DNA of 64,000 nt from Thiotrichales bacterium (GTDB lineage: Bacteria > Pseudomonadota > Gammaproteobacteria > Beggiatoales > Beggiatoaceae), in the NCBI GenBank assembly GCA_016745035.1, contig JADGDE010000001.1, forward strand, positions 1,138,141-1,202,140. The letters run 5' to 3'. How positions within the stretch are numbered: the stretch's first letter is position 1; each line of letters starts with the position of its first letter. Under the pieces are notes generated by a model, which had not been told where the DNA came from, ran no database searches, and saw only the letters and a list, made by a program, of their open reading frames with translations. Positions 1 through 9,045 of the stretch are shown here, piece after piece. Made by a program: the position numbers and the translations under genes.

Positions 1-816
1 AATAGCCAAGACCTTGCCCGCCCACTCAAAGGCGAAGCCCTTGCCGATGATATTGTTTTACCGACCTTAGCCATCAGCGCTTTAGCTGTGCCCGTTGCAG
101 GTGTTGCAGGGATGTTGGCAATTTTAGAAAGTTGTGTTGGCGAGGCGATGCGCATTACCATTCCCATGCACACCTTGAAATTTTTACAAAAAGCTTTTGA
201 CGAGGGCTTGTTGATTAAAGATGGGCGGGTGTTTGAAGATTTAACCGATAGTCACTATTTATTATTGGATTTTACCGACTTAGATACGGAACAAGCACAG
301 AGTTTATATGCGCAACTCCCCGCTTTAAGCGCAGAAAAACTGCATTTACATGCCTTATTTTTTCCTGAACAAGTGATTGAAAGTGAGTTACTGCACGTTC
401 ACCGCGTCACGGCTAGCAGCGATAAGCAAGCCCAACTTAAGCGCTTGAGTAAAAAATACCATAAAATTGCTTATATCGGCACAGACTTAAATTGTTTGCG
501 CCACGCGCCCGTGTCGGTGTGTTTACACAATCAAGCCCTGATAGCTTGCCATGCGGCGAAAGTTATTATTTTAAAAGCCGATTTTAGCGCCTTGATGCCT
601 TTGTTTGCTTTGCGCTCACAGCTTAAAAACAAACTGGACGTAGGCACGGCTTTATCAATTATCCCCGGCGCGACCGTCATCAGTGGCGTATTCTTTGCCC
701 ACCTAGGGGTCGCTAGCTCGTTTATGGTTTATTACAGTGGTTTACTTGCAGGGATGGGTCATGCTAACCGCCCAGTTAAAATAGAAAACCAAGCGCCTAG
801 CACGGATAAGCCTTAA
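1..816 (+). CDS. Degenerate P1B-type ATPase-like protein, C-terminal part (5' end outside window)
   Basis: The reading frame is open from base 1, so the gene begins before the window. The visible 271 residues follow the order of a heavy-metal P-type ATPase: a membrane segment, a linker ending in LLIKDGRVFEDL, the position of the phosphorylation loop, the hinge region, and two C-terminal membrane helices. The key motifs are lost. DKTGT reads DFTDL, the transmembrane CPC region reads SCVGEA, and the GDGxNDxP hinge is replaced by IGTDLNCLRHAP. The loop between phosphorylation site and hinge is also much shorter than a normal nucleotide-binding domain. The protein is probably not an active pump; it could be a regulatory or scaffold homologue. 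It is convergent with the rhodanese gene, and the two stop codons overlap. Confidence 0.55.
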   Translation, partial: NSQDLARPLKGEALADDIVLPTLAISALAVPVAGVAGMLAILESCVGEAMRITIPMHTLKFLQKAFDEGLLIKDGRVFEDLTDSHYLLLDFTDLDTEQAQSLYAQLPALSAEKLHLHALFFPEQVIESELLHVHRVTASSDKQAQLKRLSKKYHKIAYIGTDLNCLRHAPVSVCLHNQALIACHAAKVIILKADFSALMPLFALRSQLKNKLDVGTALSIIPGATVISGVFFAHLGVASSFMVYYSGLLAGMGHANRPVKIENQAPSTDKP

Positions 817-1727
817 AGATCGTAATCGCCACTATAAGGTTTATCCCCCATAATCACAGGCAAAGTTAAGCGATTGCCCCAGTGTGACCAGCCACCATCA
901 TAGAGTTTGACCTGTTTATAGCCTAAGTGTTTGAGTTGCAAATACGCCAAACCCATGCGAAAGCCGTCGTGACAATATAAGTAGACGGTTTTATCTTTTG
1001 GCACATCTTTATACATGGCTTTGAGGGCATCATCACCCAGCCATGTTTGGCTTTGTCCATCGGTGCCGTCTAAGCTAACGATATTGATTGCGCCAGGAAT
1101 ATGTCCGGCTGAAATCGCATGTCTGACCACCTCACCTGTGTACATGTCTTTGGGGCGGGCATCAATCAACACCACGTTGGGGTCGCGGCGTGAGACCACA
1201 TCATCATAAACCGCTGTCCATTCAATGGATAAATCCGGGTTTGCAGCTTTAAGCGTTACCTTACCTTCAGGATAGGTCGGTTTTTCTTGGCTGAGTTCTT
1301 CAAACACGCTCCACTCAACCGTACCGCCGTTGAGGATTTTCACTTGTGCCATATTAAAACCATACAGCTCTAAGAGAAAATAGAGGCGGCTGGTTAAAGC
1401 GGTGCGGGCATCATCATAGATTAAAACCTGACTGTCATCATTAATGCCCCAACCGCGTAAGGTGGCTTGAAAATCGGCTTGGGTTGGGAAGTGCATCAAA
1501 GGACTGCGATCATTATCGCCCAAATCTTTAAAGCGTTGTACTTGTACCGCGCCTTGAATATGCCCTACGGTGTAATAGCGGTGCGGGTGATAACGCACTT
1601 CTAAAATGCGTAAGTTCGGGTCTTCAATATGTTCTCCGAGCCATTCGGCATCAACCAAAAAATCAGGCGCAGCTTGTAGCCAAGCACTGAAACTGATTAA
1701 GACAACAGCAACTAATCGTTTTAACAT
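813..1727 (-). CDS. Exported two-domain rhodanese (thiosulfate/3-mercaptopyruvate sulfurtransferase family)
   Basis: This 304-residue protein has an N-terminal signal peptide (hydrophobic VAVVLISFSAW, cleavage likely after QAA) and two rhodanese domains, about 22-140 and 165-300. The second domain keeps the active-site cysteine in YCHDGFRM. The equivalent loop of the first domain reads YDDARTA with no cysteine, the usual non-catalytic N-terminal arrangement. It should transfer sulfane sulfur in the periplasm; the donor cannot be told from sequence. Its ATG overlaps the hisC stop codon (TAATG), so it is translated from the aroG-hisC transcript. That is an odd partner for amino-acid synthesis genes. 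Confidence 0.88.
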   Translation of the reverse strand: MLKRLVAVVLISFSAWLQAAPDFLVDAEWLGEHIEDPNLRILEVRYHPHRYYTVGHIQGAVQVQRFKDLGDNDRSPLMHFPTQADFQATLRGWGINDDSQVLIYDDARTALTSRLYFLLELYGFNMAQVKILNGGTVEWSVFEELSQEKPTYPEGKVTLKAANPDLSIEWTAVYDDVVSRRDPNVVLIDARPKDMYTGEVVRHAISAGHIPGAINIVSLDGTDGQSQTWLGDDALKAMYKDVPKDKTVYLYCHDGFRMGLAYLQLKHLGYKQVKLYDGGWSHWGNRLTLPVIMGDKPYSGDYDL

Positions 1728-2845
1728 TAAGATTCCTTATTGGTGAGACAGTGGCGTAGTGCGGCAATACATTGTTTGTTTTCAACCTCTAGCCCAATAC
1801 TGATGCGCAGATGTTGCGGCAATTGATAGTTTGCCACGGGGCGAGTAATCACAGCTTGGCGCAGCATGGCTTCGTAAATCGGCGCTGCTGGGCGACCGAG
1901 GTCAACGGTGATAAAATTCCCCGCCGAGGGAATCCACGCTAGCCCCAAGTCTTCAAAGGCTTGTTGATACTGCCGCATCCCGGTTTGATTCAAGCTAATG
2001 CTTTGGTCGAGGTGTTCTTGGTCTTTGAGCGCGGTTTCAGCGGCAAGCAAGGCTAAGCTGTTGACGTTAAACGGCTGACGCACGCGGTTGAGCACATCGG
2101 CAATCTCAGGGCTGGAGAGCGCATAACCGACCCGCAAACCCGCTAAACCAAAGGCTTTGGAAAAAGTCTGGGTGACAATCAAATTCGGGTATTGCCGTAG
2201 CCATTGACTGGCATCAGGAAAGTCGGGCAAATGCTCGGTATATTCGACATAGGCTTGGTCGATGACCACCAATACGTTATCAGGCAAACGCTCCAATAAA
2301 CTCCGTAACTGGCTTTCATTGAGCCATGTGCCGGTGGGATTATTGGGGTTAGCAATAAATAAAACCTTGGTGGTCTCGTCTACGGTGTCGCAAATGGCAT
2401 CCAAATCATAAAAATAATCCGCCAGCACCGGCGCGACTTGCGGCTTGGCGCTGACCGCTTGTGCCGCAATCGGGTAAACAGCAAAGGCATATTGGCAAAA
2501 TGCCAAGCCTTGCCCTGGGGCGACAAAAGCCCGCGCGATTAAATCTAAGACATCATTGGAGCCATTGCCGAGGGTAATACTGCCCATATCGACGTGATGG
2601 CGTGCGGCTAAGGCTTGCTTGAGGGCAAAGCCGTTGCCATCGGGATAACGCCCCAAATCCACGCCAATATTATCGCGCAAGGCCGCAAGGGCTTTAAAAC
2701 TGGGCCCCAAAGGGTTTTCATTCGAGGCAAGTTTCACCGCATCACTGATGCCATATTCACGCTCTAGTTCGTCAATCGGTTTACCGGGTTGATAAGGCTG
2801 TAGCGCTTGAATACCCGGTGTGGCAGCATCTAAAAAACTAGGCAT
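1727..2845 (-). CDS. hisC: Histidinol-phosphate aminotransferase
   Basis: This is a 372-residue fold-type I PLP aminotransferase. The cofactor lysine lies in TFSKAFGLAGLRVGY, and the substrate/PLP loop NPNNPTGT is intact. Length and N-terminus (SNENPLGPS) match HisC, which makes L-histidinol phosphate from imidazole-acetol phosphate using glutamate. HisC homologues placed beside aromatic-pathway genes often also transaminate phenylpyruvate or 4-hydroxyphenylpyruvate. The gene overlaps the upstream DAHP synthase gene by 8 bp, so an aromatic role is plausible here. That specificity is inferred from context. Confidence 0.92.
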   Translation of the reverse strand: MPSFLDAATPGIQALQPYQPGKPIDELEREYGISDAVKLASNENPLGPSFKALAALRDNIGVDLGRYPDGNGFALKQALAARHHVDMGSITLGNGSNDVLDLIARAFVAPGQGLAFCQYAFAVYPIAAQAVSAKPQVAPVLADYFYDLDAICDTVDETTKVLFIANPNNPTGTWLNESQLRSLLERLPDNVLVVIDQAYVEYTEHLPDFPDASQWLRQYPNLIVTQTFSKAFGLAGLRVGYALSSPEIADVLNRVRQPFNVNSLALLAAETALKDQEHLDQSISLNQTGMRQYQQAFEDLGLAWIPSAGNFITVDLGRPAAPIYEAMLRQAVITRPVANYQLPQHLRISIGLEVENKQCIAALRHCLTNKES

Positions 2846-3911
2846 GACGTTCTATCAGTTTGTCTTTAAGTTCTTGACGCACATGGCGTAAGAGCTGTTC
2901 GGTACTTTCCCAATCGATACAGGCATCAGTGACTGAGACACCGTATTTTAATTGTGATAAGTCCTCGGGAATGCTTTGATTACCCTCGTTTAAGTGGCTC
3001 TCAAGCATAAAACCAATAATTGACTCATTGCCCTCAAGGACTTGTTGTACCAAGTTTTCCACCACCACCGGTTGCAATTCGGGGCGTTTATTGGAGTTGC
3101 CATGACTGCAATCGACCATGATGTTAGCAGCCAAACCGCTTTTGTGTAGCACTTGCTCACAAATATCGATATGCATTTTGTCGTAATTACTGTCTTTTTC
3201 ACTGCCGCGCAAAATCAAATGACCGTATTTATTCCCTGCTGTTTTAACCACGACCACTTGCCCTTCTTGACTCACGCCTAAAAAGCGATGGGATAAAGCA
3301 GCTGAGAGCATGGCATTAACGGCGGTGGTTAAGCTGCCATCGGTGCCATTTTTAAACCCGACTGGCATGGATAAACCACTGGCAAGTTCTCTATGGGTTT
3401 GTGATTCAGTGGTGCGCGCGCCAATCGCTGACCAAGCAAACATATCGCACAAGTATTGTGGCGTGATTGGGTCAAGCGCCTCGGTGGCGGTGGGAATGCC
3501 GAGTTCCGCGAGCCAAAGCAATAATTCTCGCGCCCGCGATAAACCCTCTTGGATTTGGAACGAGTCATCCATCATCGGGTCGTTGATCATGCCTTTCCAG
3601 CCGACGGTGGTACGCGGTTTTTCAAAATAAACCCGCATGACAATATAAAGGGTATCTTTGCACGCATCGTGTAATTTTTTCAGACGTTGGGCATAGACTT
3701 TCGCTGCCTCAATATCATGAATTGAGCAAGGGCCGGCAATCACCAACAAGCGTGGGTCTTTACGGTCAAGAATCGCCTCAACCGTGCGCCGACCCCGTTG
3801 AATCGTATGATAAGCTGCCTTGGTCATGGGATGTTTGCGTTTAAACTCAACGGGTGGGATTAACACCACTTCCGAATCCACATGAACATCGTTAAGTTCG
3901 TCTTTTTCCAT
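2838..3911 (-). CDS. aroG: 3-deoxy-7-phosphoheptulonate (DAHP) synthase, AroG/F/H type
   Basis: The 357-residue product is a class I DAHP synthase. It condenses phosphoenolpyruvate with erythrose 4-phosphate to open the shikimate pathway. Diagnostic segments are VIAGPCSIHD near residue 58, IGARTTESQTHRELASG, and GFKNGTDGS. The length is close to the E. coli isoenzymes of about 350 residues. Which aromatic amino acid feeds back on it cannot be read with confidence, so the aroG symbol stands for the family. It is the first gene of a leftward operon with hisC and a rhodanese. No leader-peptide attenuator was seen in the 31 bp before the family A repeat. Confidence 0.92.
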   Translation of the reverse strand: MEKDELNDVHVDSEVVLIPPVEFKRKHPMTKAAYHTIQRGRRTVEAILDRKDPRLLVIAGPCSIHDIEAAKVYAQRLKKLHDACKDTLYIVMRVYFEKPRTTVGWKGMINDPMMDDSFQIQEGLSRARELLLWLAELGIPTATEALDPITPQYLCDMFAWSAIGARTTESQTHRELASGLSMPVGFKNGTDGSLTTAVNAMLSAALSHRFLGVSQEGQVVVVKTAGNKYGHLILRGSEKDSNYDKMHIDICEQVLHKSGLAANIMVDCSHGNSNKRPELQPVVVENLVQQVLEGNESIIGFMLESHLNEGNQSIPEDLSQLKYGVSVTDACIDWESTEQLLRHVRQELKDKLIERHA

Positions 3912-3941
3912 CAGGCACTCATATTGTCAAAAAGTTAAAAT

Positions 3942-4072
3942 CTGTTGTTACGCACTAAGCCTCATTTGCCACAATAAGGTGCTTTTCCACCTGCCTAGTG
4001 ATATTTAGCCGTGGAGTAATGGCGGTTTTCTGTGCCCTTGAAGCACAGAAAGAAGCCTTTACGTAACATCAG
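3942..4072 (+). repeat. Repeat family A, copy A1 (full length, MITE-like)
   Basis: The 131-bp element starts CTGTTGTTACGCACTAAG and ends CGTAACATCAG, so its ends are inverted repeats. It is flanked on both sides by TTAAAAT (3935-3941 and 4073-4079), a perfect 7-bp target duplication. Inside are the hairpin AGGTG-CTTTTC-CACCT and a second hairpin with arms TTCTGTGC and GCACAGAA. No coding potential is seen. It lies between the DAHP synthase promoter region and the repeat-rich gap. Confidence 0.88.
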
Positions 4073-4079
4073 TTAAAAT

Positions 4080-4415
4080 ACCCAAACGCCAAGGCTCGGG
4101 TTAAATGGGCTAAGATTTTAGAGTAAAGCGCCGCCAATGAAAACCGCTTAAATAAAAAAATCCACTGATAATTGTCTTGGTATTCAATTAGAAACCGAGA
4201 TTCGTTAGCTTGAGCACCGACATTGGTTGGCTAAATTCCTTAAACCTTATATTTAGAATATGTCTAAATATAACTTTAATCAAGTGAAAAATATGGAAAT
4301 ATATTATTAAATTTCCTTTTTTTAAATGCGACAGCTCAAATAGTTTTAAGTGTAGCACCATAAAATTCAGGCAAAAATAAAGAAAATGAAAACACAATTC
4401 CCCGACTTAGGGCTT
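4080..4415. other. AT-rich spacer with no gene seen
   Basis: Between copies A1 and B1 the sequence is AT-rich. It has no ribosome-binding site before a plausible reading frame, no RNA-gene signature and no family A or B motif. The only open frame is a low-complexity 69-residue minus-strand run that I do not accept as a gene. Confidence 0.6.
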
Positions 4416-4576
4416 AGAGTCTATGCGAAATATGAATAATCGGCTGAAAATCCGCTATTTTGGTCTAATTCCGCGCTTTTATTCGTTAAATAACTCGTTA
4501 TTCGCCTCATAAAACCACGGAATTAGCCTTAAAATATCTGATTTTCGCGACAACTCTCATACTCCGCATAGACTCT
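4416..4576 (+). repeat. Repeat family B, copy B1 (long form)
   Basis: The 161-bp element has inverted ends AGAGTCTATGCG and CGCATAGACTCT. It shares the ATGAATAATCGGCTG block and the TACTCCGCATAGACTCT end with copy B2. Compared with B2 it has about 74 extra central bases. These are bracketed by an inner inverted repeat (GGTCTAATTCCG at 4462-4473 and CGGAATTAGCC at 4518-4528). Its right end abuts, and probably broke, the DnaC-like reading frame that follows. Confidence 0.75.
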
Positions 4577-4764
4577 CAGATTTTGAACGGGTGGTGTTAT
4601 CTAGCATTATCGAAAGTCGCTCGCGCGATTGTCGCCCTGTGATTGCTATCTCCAACTTTGCGCCGCCGCAAATCCTGCGCATTGTTGGGCAACGGGCGTT
4701 TGACCGCTTGGTCGGCTTTGGGGCTGAGATTGTGAAATTTGAGGGTGAGAGTTTGCGCAATTAA
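4573..4764 (+). pseudogene. Remnant of a DnaC/IstB-type AAA+ helicase loader, C-terminal end
   Basis: Reading from 4573 gives about 63 codons ending in TAA at 4762-4764. The order resembles the C-terminus of DnaC/IstB ATPases: SSIIESRSRD, then VIAISNFAPPQI (sensor-1-like strand and asparagine), then QRAFDRLVGFGAEIVKFEGE. There is no start codon, no Walker A and no Walker B, because the upstream part has been replaced by repeat B1. I therefore call it a truncated relic of a replication or transposition helper gene. The assignment rests on motif order only. Confidence 0.5.
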
Positions 4765-4770
4765 ATTAGG

Positions 4771-4833
4771 CTTGTGTAGCAATGGCGGTTTTTTTGCGCT
4801 GGGGCGCAAAAAAGAAGCCTTTGCGGAACATCA
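4771..4833 (+). repeat. Repeat family A, copy A2 (right half only)
   Basis: This is the 3' half of the family: GTAGCAATGGCGG, the hairpin TTTTTTGCGC-tggg-GCGCAAAAAA, then AAGCCTTTGCGGAACATCA. The left end is missing. It separates two gene remnants and is translated in the spurious upstream part of the following reading frame. Confidence 0.75.
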
Positions 4834-5254
4834 ACACCCAACAACTACTACGGCAGCCGCCGTCGGTGGTGGTGGTCTTGATTTGTCCTTGTGTATTTTC
4901 CCCGAAAAGCTCAAAAGCTATCGCCAAGATGTCGAACCCATCCTAAACCGCTTGGCAAGTCTGGACACTGTACAGCAAGTGCTAGATGTCGTCGCTGCTA
5001 AACAAAACCTAGACAATCCCCCCGCCTTTCTCAATGCATTGGTGACACGGGCGCAACAAGGCACGTTTGACCCCACCGCAGGGCTTAAAATAGCCAAAGG
5101 GCGAGCCAGACAGGCAAAGATAGCCGAGGACGAGCGCAAACGTGAACAAGCCGCACAGGCAAAACTGAAACAAAAAGCCAAAGCAAAGCCAAAAACCAAG
5201 CCACAGGGCGGATTTAAAGACAGGCTAAAAAATGACGGTGTAAAGTTGCGTTAG
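4834..5254 (+). pseudogene. C-terminal fragment of a replication- or HTH-type protein (uncertain)
   Basis: The frame is open from 4739, but its first 30 or so codons lie in the end of the DnaC-like remnant and in repeat A2, so no authentic start is visible. The credible part runs from about FPEKLKSYRQDVEPIL to the TAG stop. It has a helical block (LNRLASLDTVQQVLDVVAA), then NPPAFLNALVTRAQQGTF, then a Lys/Ala/Gln-rich tail. The middle block resembles the C-terminal helical segment found after winged-helix domains in phage or island replication proteins. The pairing with a DnaC-like relic 70 bp upstream suggests a decayed replication module. Confidence 0.4.
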
Positions 5255-5393
5255 AATTCGCAAGCCGTTTATCTCGATAATCCTGCCTAAAATAAGAATG
5301 ACTCGAATAAACCCCCGCGTTTGTCCTTAAGCTTAAGATTGCAGTAGAATGTGCAGCTTGCATCAGTCACCACTGGTCGATAAGGAGAATGTT

Positions 5394-7538
5394 ATGCCCA
5401 CCCCGTTGTTTATTCGCAGCCTTTGTATGTTCATGGCTGTGAGTTTTGTCCCTGTTCATGCTGAGACGTTGTCGCCGCAAGGCTCGGTGTTAGAAAATAT
5501 CAATGTCTTGCCCGACCAGCGCGATTTTAGTCTGGAAAAAACCATCGATAGCAGCGGCATTGAGGTGGCGAAAAGCCATATGTTGGTGCGCTTGAAAACC
5601 GGCGAAATCTTCCAAAAACAAGCTGATGGCAATTTTTCTTTGTTTCAAAGCGTCGCCGATTTAAGCGATGCCGGTTTAACGCCAGTACAAGATGCGCTGA
5701 CCTTTAATGTCGCCAGCGGGCAATTTTTGCATTTGTTGGATTATCCTTTGGTGGTTTATTTAGGCATAACCGATACGCAAGGACAATTGCATTATGGCAG
5801 TTTTGCCCTCACCGCCAATTTAAGCCCGCTTGAAACTTGGACTGAAACCGCGGTGCGTAAGGTATTGCATACCTTTGCTTATGGCGGCTTTGCCTCTGAT
5901 GCCCAGATTCAAACCTGGGCGGCGATGAAACCTCGCGAGGCAGTGAAAGAAATCTTAGACTTAAATCCGGTTCATGCCAAGTTTAGCCCCGCAGACAGTA
6001 GCGATGCCTTAGCCAGTTTGCCGTTTGACATCACCCAAGGGCAAGAGAGCCTCAGCATTGATGGCGGCTTACAAGGTTTAAGTCAATTTTGGTCAAGCGC
6101 TGAGAGCAATAATCCGATTGCCAGCGATGCGCAAGAAAACTATAGCCTCGAACATCACAATGGCGCGGAGGGCGTTTGGCGACAAGCAACGAATTTACGC
6201 GGTTTAAATCCTGTGCGCCAGCGTCTGGGTTTTTGGGAAACCAATTATCATTTTGCGGTGAATTTAGATGCCGATGTCGGCATTACCAATGCGCAAATGG
6301 CAGCTTATTATGATGCGATTAACACCGCGCAGGTGGATAAACCTTATCAAGAAGTCGCCTCGGTCGCGGCTTTAAGTGCTGCGGTTGCTACCCAATATAA
6401 TCACCGCCGCAATACTTTTGATAATGATTCGGGCATGTTCCGTGGTAATGAGGATTTTGCCCGCGAATATCATCAATTGTTTTTTGGGATTTTAGGCACG
6501 GGTGCTGAGGAATATCACGAAGAAATCAGTATTAAAAACACCGCCAAAGCCCTCACCGATATGCCGATTGCGATGGAAAATGAGGAACTCGGCAGCACTA
6601 TCGAGTTTGGCGCAGAGGCGCATCATCAAGGGGACTTGGAAATTTTGGGCTTGCCCATCAGCGGCAGCACCGCAGCGGAGAAAATCCAAGCTTTGTCGGT
6701 CTCGGCGATTCAACATCCTGAAAGTTTGAGCAATTTACCGATTATTATTGCTCGCGGACTGGCGGATGATAATTTGTCTGAGGCAAAAATCAAGGTATTA
6801 CAAAATACCTGGGCGAGCATGGCAGAGCCGAATTTATTGGGATTTTTACAAACTTATGCCAGCTCCAGCTTGTTTCATAGCAGCGACAGGGTCAAATATC
6901 ATGGCGTGATTGACCGTTATATGTTGGTGCTCAATCAATTGACCTTAAACAATGACGAGAGTTATCGGGATATTTATGATTTAGACGGCTATCGCGCCGC
7001 TGATGCCCAAGTCTTCCGCCCTTTGCATGATGTCTTTGGTGGACAAACGGGGGCAGAAGCCGCCGACAGTGCCGAGGTGTTCCGCGCGGTTTATAACCGC
7101 AGCACCGAGAAAGCGCATGTGAATCGCCGTTCTGTGCTCAGTGACAATGGCGACGTGGTTTGGGAAAAAGATTGGGGCAGTGTGATTCCGGCCGAGAGCC
7201 GTAGCGTCGCGCAAGTGCTGGATTGGCTCTGGCAACGCTTTAATGCCGATGGACTCAAGCACCTTGGCGATTTGGAGCGTTTTCATCTCGCGGCTTTGTT
7301 AGCCACCGGACAAGACGCGGGTTATGCGATTAATCCCGATGATGCGGATAGGGTCTTTAGTAGTGCTGAGATTGCCAGTGATAGCGCTTTACAAACAGCG
7401 CTGCAAGGCTGGTTAGCCACGGCTGTTCCCTTGGCGGATACCGATGAAAAAGTTCGTCAAGATGCCAATGCGGCTATCGGTCAAGCGGTGAATTTCCTCA
7501 ACGCCATTCCCTTTATTTTTGCCCAAGAAGGTGCTTAA
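5394..7538 (+). CDS. DUF1800 family secreted protein
   Basis: I start the gene at 5394, where AAGGAG lies 6 bp upstream and the N-terminus becomes a signal peptide (MPTPLFIRSLCMFMAVSFVPVHA); an open extension to 5349 has no such support. The 714-residue protein has the DUF1800 pattern: VRKVLHTFAYGGFASDAQIQTW, then RLGFWETNYHFAV, then FAREYHQLFFGILG and further helical repeats. DUF1800 proteins are extracytoplasmic, of unknown biochemical function, and usually encoded next to a DUF1501 protein. That is the case here, with one base between the genes. An ABC exporter follows in the same operon. Confidence 0.88.
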   Translation: MPTPLFIRSLCMFMAVSFVPVHAETLSPQGSVLENINVLPDQRDFSLEKTIDSSGIEVAKSHMLVRLKTGEIFQKQADGNFSLFQSVADLSDAGLTPVQDALTFNVASGQFLHLLDYPLVVYLGITDTQGQLHYGSFALTANLSPLETWTETAVRKVLHTFAYGGFASDAQIQTWAAMKPREAVKEILDLNPVHAKFSPADSSDALASLPFDITQGQESLSIDGGLQGLSQFWSSAESNNPIASDAQENYSLEHHNGAEGVWRQATNLRGLNPVRQRLGFWETNYHFAVNLDADVGITNAQMAAYYDAINTAQVDKPYQEVASVAALSAAVATQYNHRRNTFDNDSGMFRGNEDFAREYHQLFFGILGTGAEEYHEEISIKNTAKALTDMPIAMENEELGSTIEFGAEAHHQGDLEILGLPISGSTAAEKIQALSVSAIQHPESLSNLPIIIARGLADDNLSEAKIKVLQNTWASMAEPNLLGFLQTYASSSLFHSSDRVKYHGVIDRYMLVLNQLTLNNDESYRDIYDLDGYRAADAQVFRPLHDVFGGQTGAEAADSAEVFRAVYNRSTEKAHVNRRSVLSDNGDVVWEKDWGSVIPAESRSVAQVLDWLWQRFNADGLKHLGDLERFHLAALLATGQDAGYAINPDDADRVFSSAEIASDSALQTALQGWLATAVPLADTDEKVRQDANAAIGQAVNFLNAIPFIFAQEGA

Positions 7539-7539
7539 T

Positions 7540-9045
7540 ATGAATCGTCGCGACTTTCTAAAAGCCCTCTCGGCTGCGGGTGTGATGCTCGGCAGCCCGT
7601 CTTTATTACGCCCAGCGGCTGCCGCTGATGTGGTTTTACCCAATGGCTTTGCCAGTAATATTCCCAAAATTTTGGTCAATATTAATTTGGATGGTGGCCC
7701 GGATTTCCGGCATTTATTTGCGCCCAAGTTTGACTCTGATGAGTCCAGTTTTGGCTATTTGTATTGGAAGCACCGCGCCAGTGCGCATTCAATCGCCCAG
7801 CACCCCGATGCCTATCAAGCCCGCTGGGATAATGATTATTTGAAACCTAGCGCTAAGCCTGCGCCCAGCGGTCAGGAATTTGGCATTTTAAATAATGCCG
7901 GCTGGCTGTTTGATATGTGGGAGCAAGGCAATGCTGCCGTGGTCAATAATGCCTTGGTGGCCAATAACCGTAACCATGCCCATGCTTTGTTGATTTTGGA
8001 GCAAGGCGACCGCGCCGCAGGGCCGCATGATTTGGATAAACCCGGCTGGGGCGGGCGTTTGATTAAAGCCATTCAAGACAAGGCGCAACAAAGCGACCCC
8101 ACGGCACAGGCTAAAATCGTTTCTTTAACCCGCGAAGTGCGGCGTTTTTGTTATTGCCCTGATGCCAATGATGCACGTAAGCACACCACCGAGCAGGTGA
8201 TTTCGGTACGCGATTCGCGCAGTTTGGGCTTGTATGATGCCGACCCCACGGCAGAGAATTATAATGCCCTCGCGCCACAATCGGTGATGAGCCGCAGCCT
8301 CAAAGCCTATTACGCCGCCAAGCAACAAGAAATGCCCAGCAATTCGCCTTATTATCGCTTTGTTCAGCATGAAAAAGATTTGCGCTTTTTTGGTGAGGCG
8401 ATGAAGGCGCGTTTAATCGGCGATGATGCCCAAAACCCGAATATCCCCATTCCTGCCGATATTCAGGCGCTTTATGACCAAAAGTTTGCCAGCGAACAAG
8501 GTTTGTTTACCTTGAACAGTCGCGGTTTTGGCAAGCAAGTGCGTAATTTATACGATTGTTTGGCGGCACAGGATATTTTGAATTTCCGCATCGCTTCGAT
8601 GGATTATCGCGGCTGGGATTCACATAAAAACCAACAGCGCTATATTGAGCAGCGTTTCCAAGATTTGTTCCATGAAAATGGCGGCATTGCGACCTTATAC
8701 AAAGTCTTGCCCGAGGCGATTACTGACCAACTGGTGTTTGTGATTTCCGGTGAATTTGGACGACAATTGAAAGCCAATGGTGATAATGGCACTGACCACG
8801 GGCGCGGTAATTCGATTTTGGTGCTCGGTAAAAGTATCAATGGCGGTTTGTATGGCGAGCCGTTCCCGGCTGAGGAGCTGGATAAAATCGACCGTCGCAG
8901 CCCCGATATTAAAGGCAAAACTGGCGTGGAGCATATTTTTGCCGCCGCCAGTGAAAGCTTAGAGACGGGCACGGCTGCCGAGGTGTTCCCAACGCAAGCG
9001 GATGCGCCTTTGGAAGACGGGCTGCAACAAAACTTGTTTAGTTGA
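7540..9045 (+). CDS. DUF1501 family protein with Tat signal
   Basis: The start at 7540 puts the twin-arginine signal NRRDFLKALSAAG at the extreme N-terminus, followed by a hydrophobic stretch and an alanine-rich cleavage region. AGAAGG upstream serves as ribosome-binding site. The 501-residue protein has DUF1501 features related to alkaline-phosphatase-like folds: NINLDGGPDFRHLFAP near the N-terminus, ASMDYRGWDSHKNQ, VFVISGEFGRQ and TDHGRGNSILVLG. Those Asp/His positions resemble metal ligands. Function is unknown. Tat export implies folding, possibly metallation, before secretion. Its TGA overlaps the ATG of the ABC ATPase gene. Confidence 0.9.
   Translation: MNRRDFLKALSAAGVMLGSPSLLRPAAAADVVLPNGFASNIPKILVNINLDGGPDFRHLFAPKFDSDESSFGYLYWKHRASAHSIAQHPDAYQARWDNDYLKPSAKPAPSGQEFGILNNAGWLFDMWEQGNAAVVNNALVANNRNHAHALLILEQGDRAAGPHDLDKPGWGGRLIKAIQDKAQQSDPTAQAKIVSLTREVRRFCYCPDANDARKHTTEQVISVRDSRSLGLYDADPTAENYNALAPQSVMSRSLKAYYAAKQQEMPSNSPYYRFVQHEKDLRFFGEAMKARLIGDDAQNPNIPIPADIQALYDQKFASEQGLFTLNSRGFGKQVRNLYDCLAAQDILNFRIASMDYRGWDSHKNQQRYIEQRFQDLFHENGGIATLYKVLPEAITDQLVFVISGEFGRQLKANGDNGTDHGRGNSILVLGKSINGGLYGEPFPAEELDKIDRRSPDIKGKTGVEHIFAAASESLETGTAAEVFPTQADAPLEDGLQQNLFS

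Noticed and set aside
4188..4397. Minus-strand 69-residue frame in the AT-rich gap
   Set aside because: Low-complexity hydrophobic translation, no ribosome-binding site, overlaps nothing conserved; typical of AT-rich noncoding DNA.
4739..4833. Upstream part of the frame ending at 5254
   Set aside because: It translates the end of the DnaC-like remnant and repeat A2, so it is an accidental extension.
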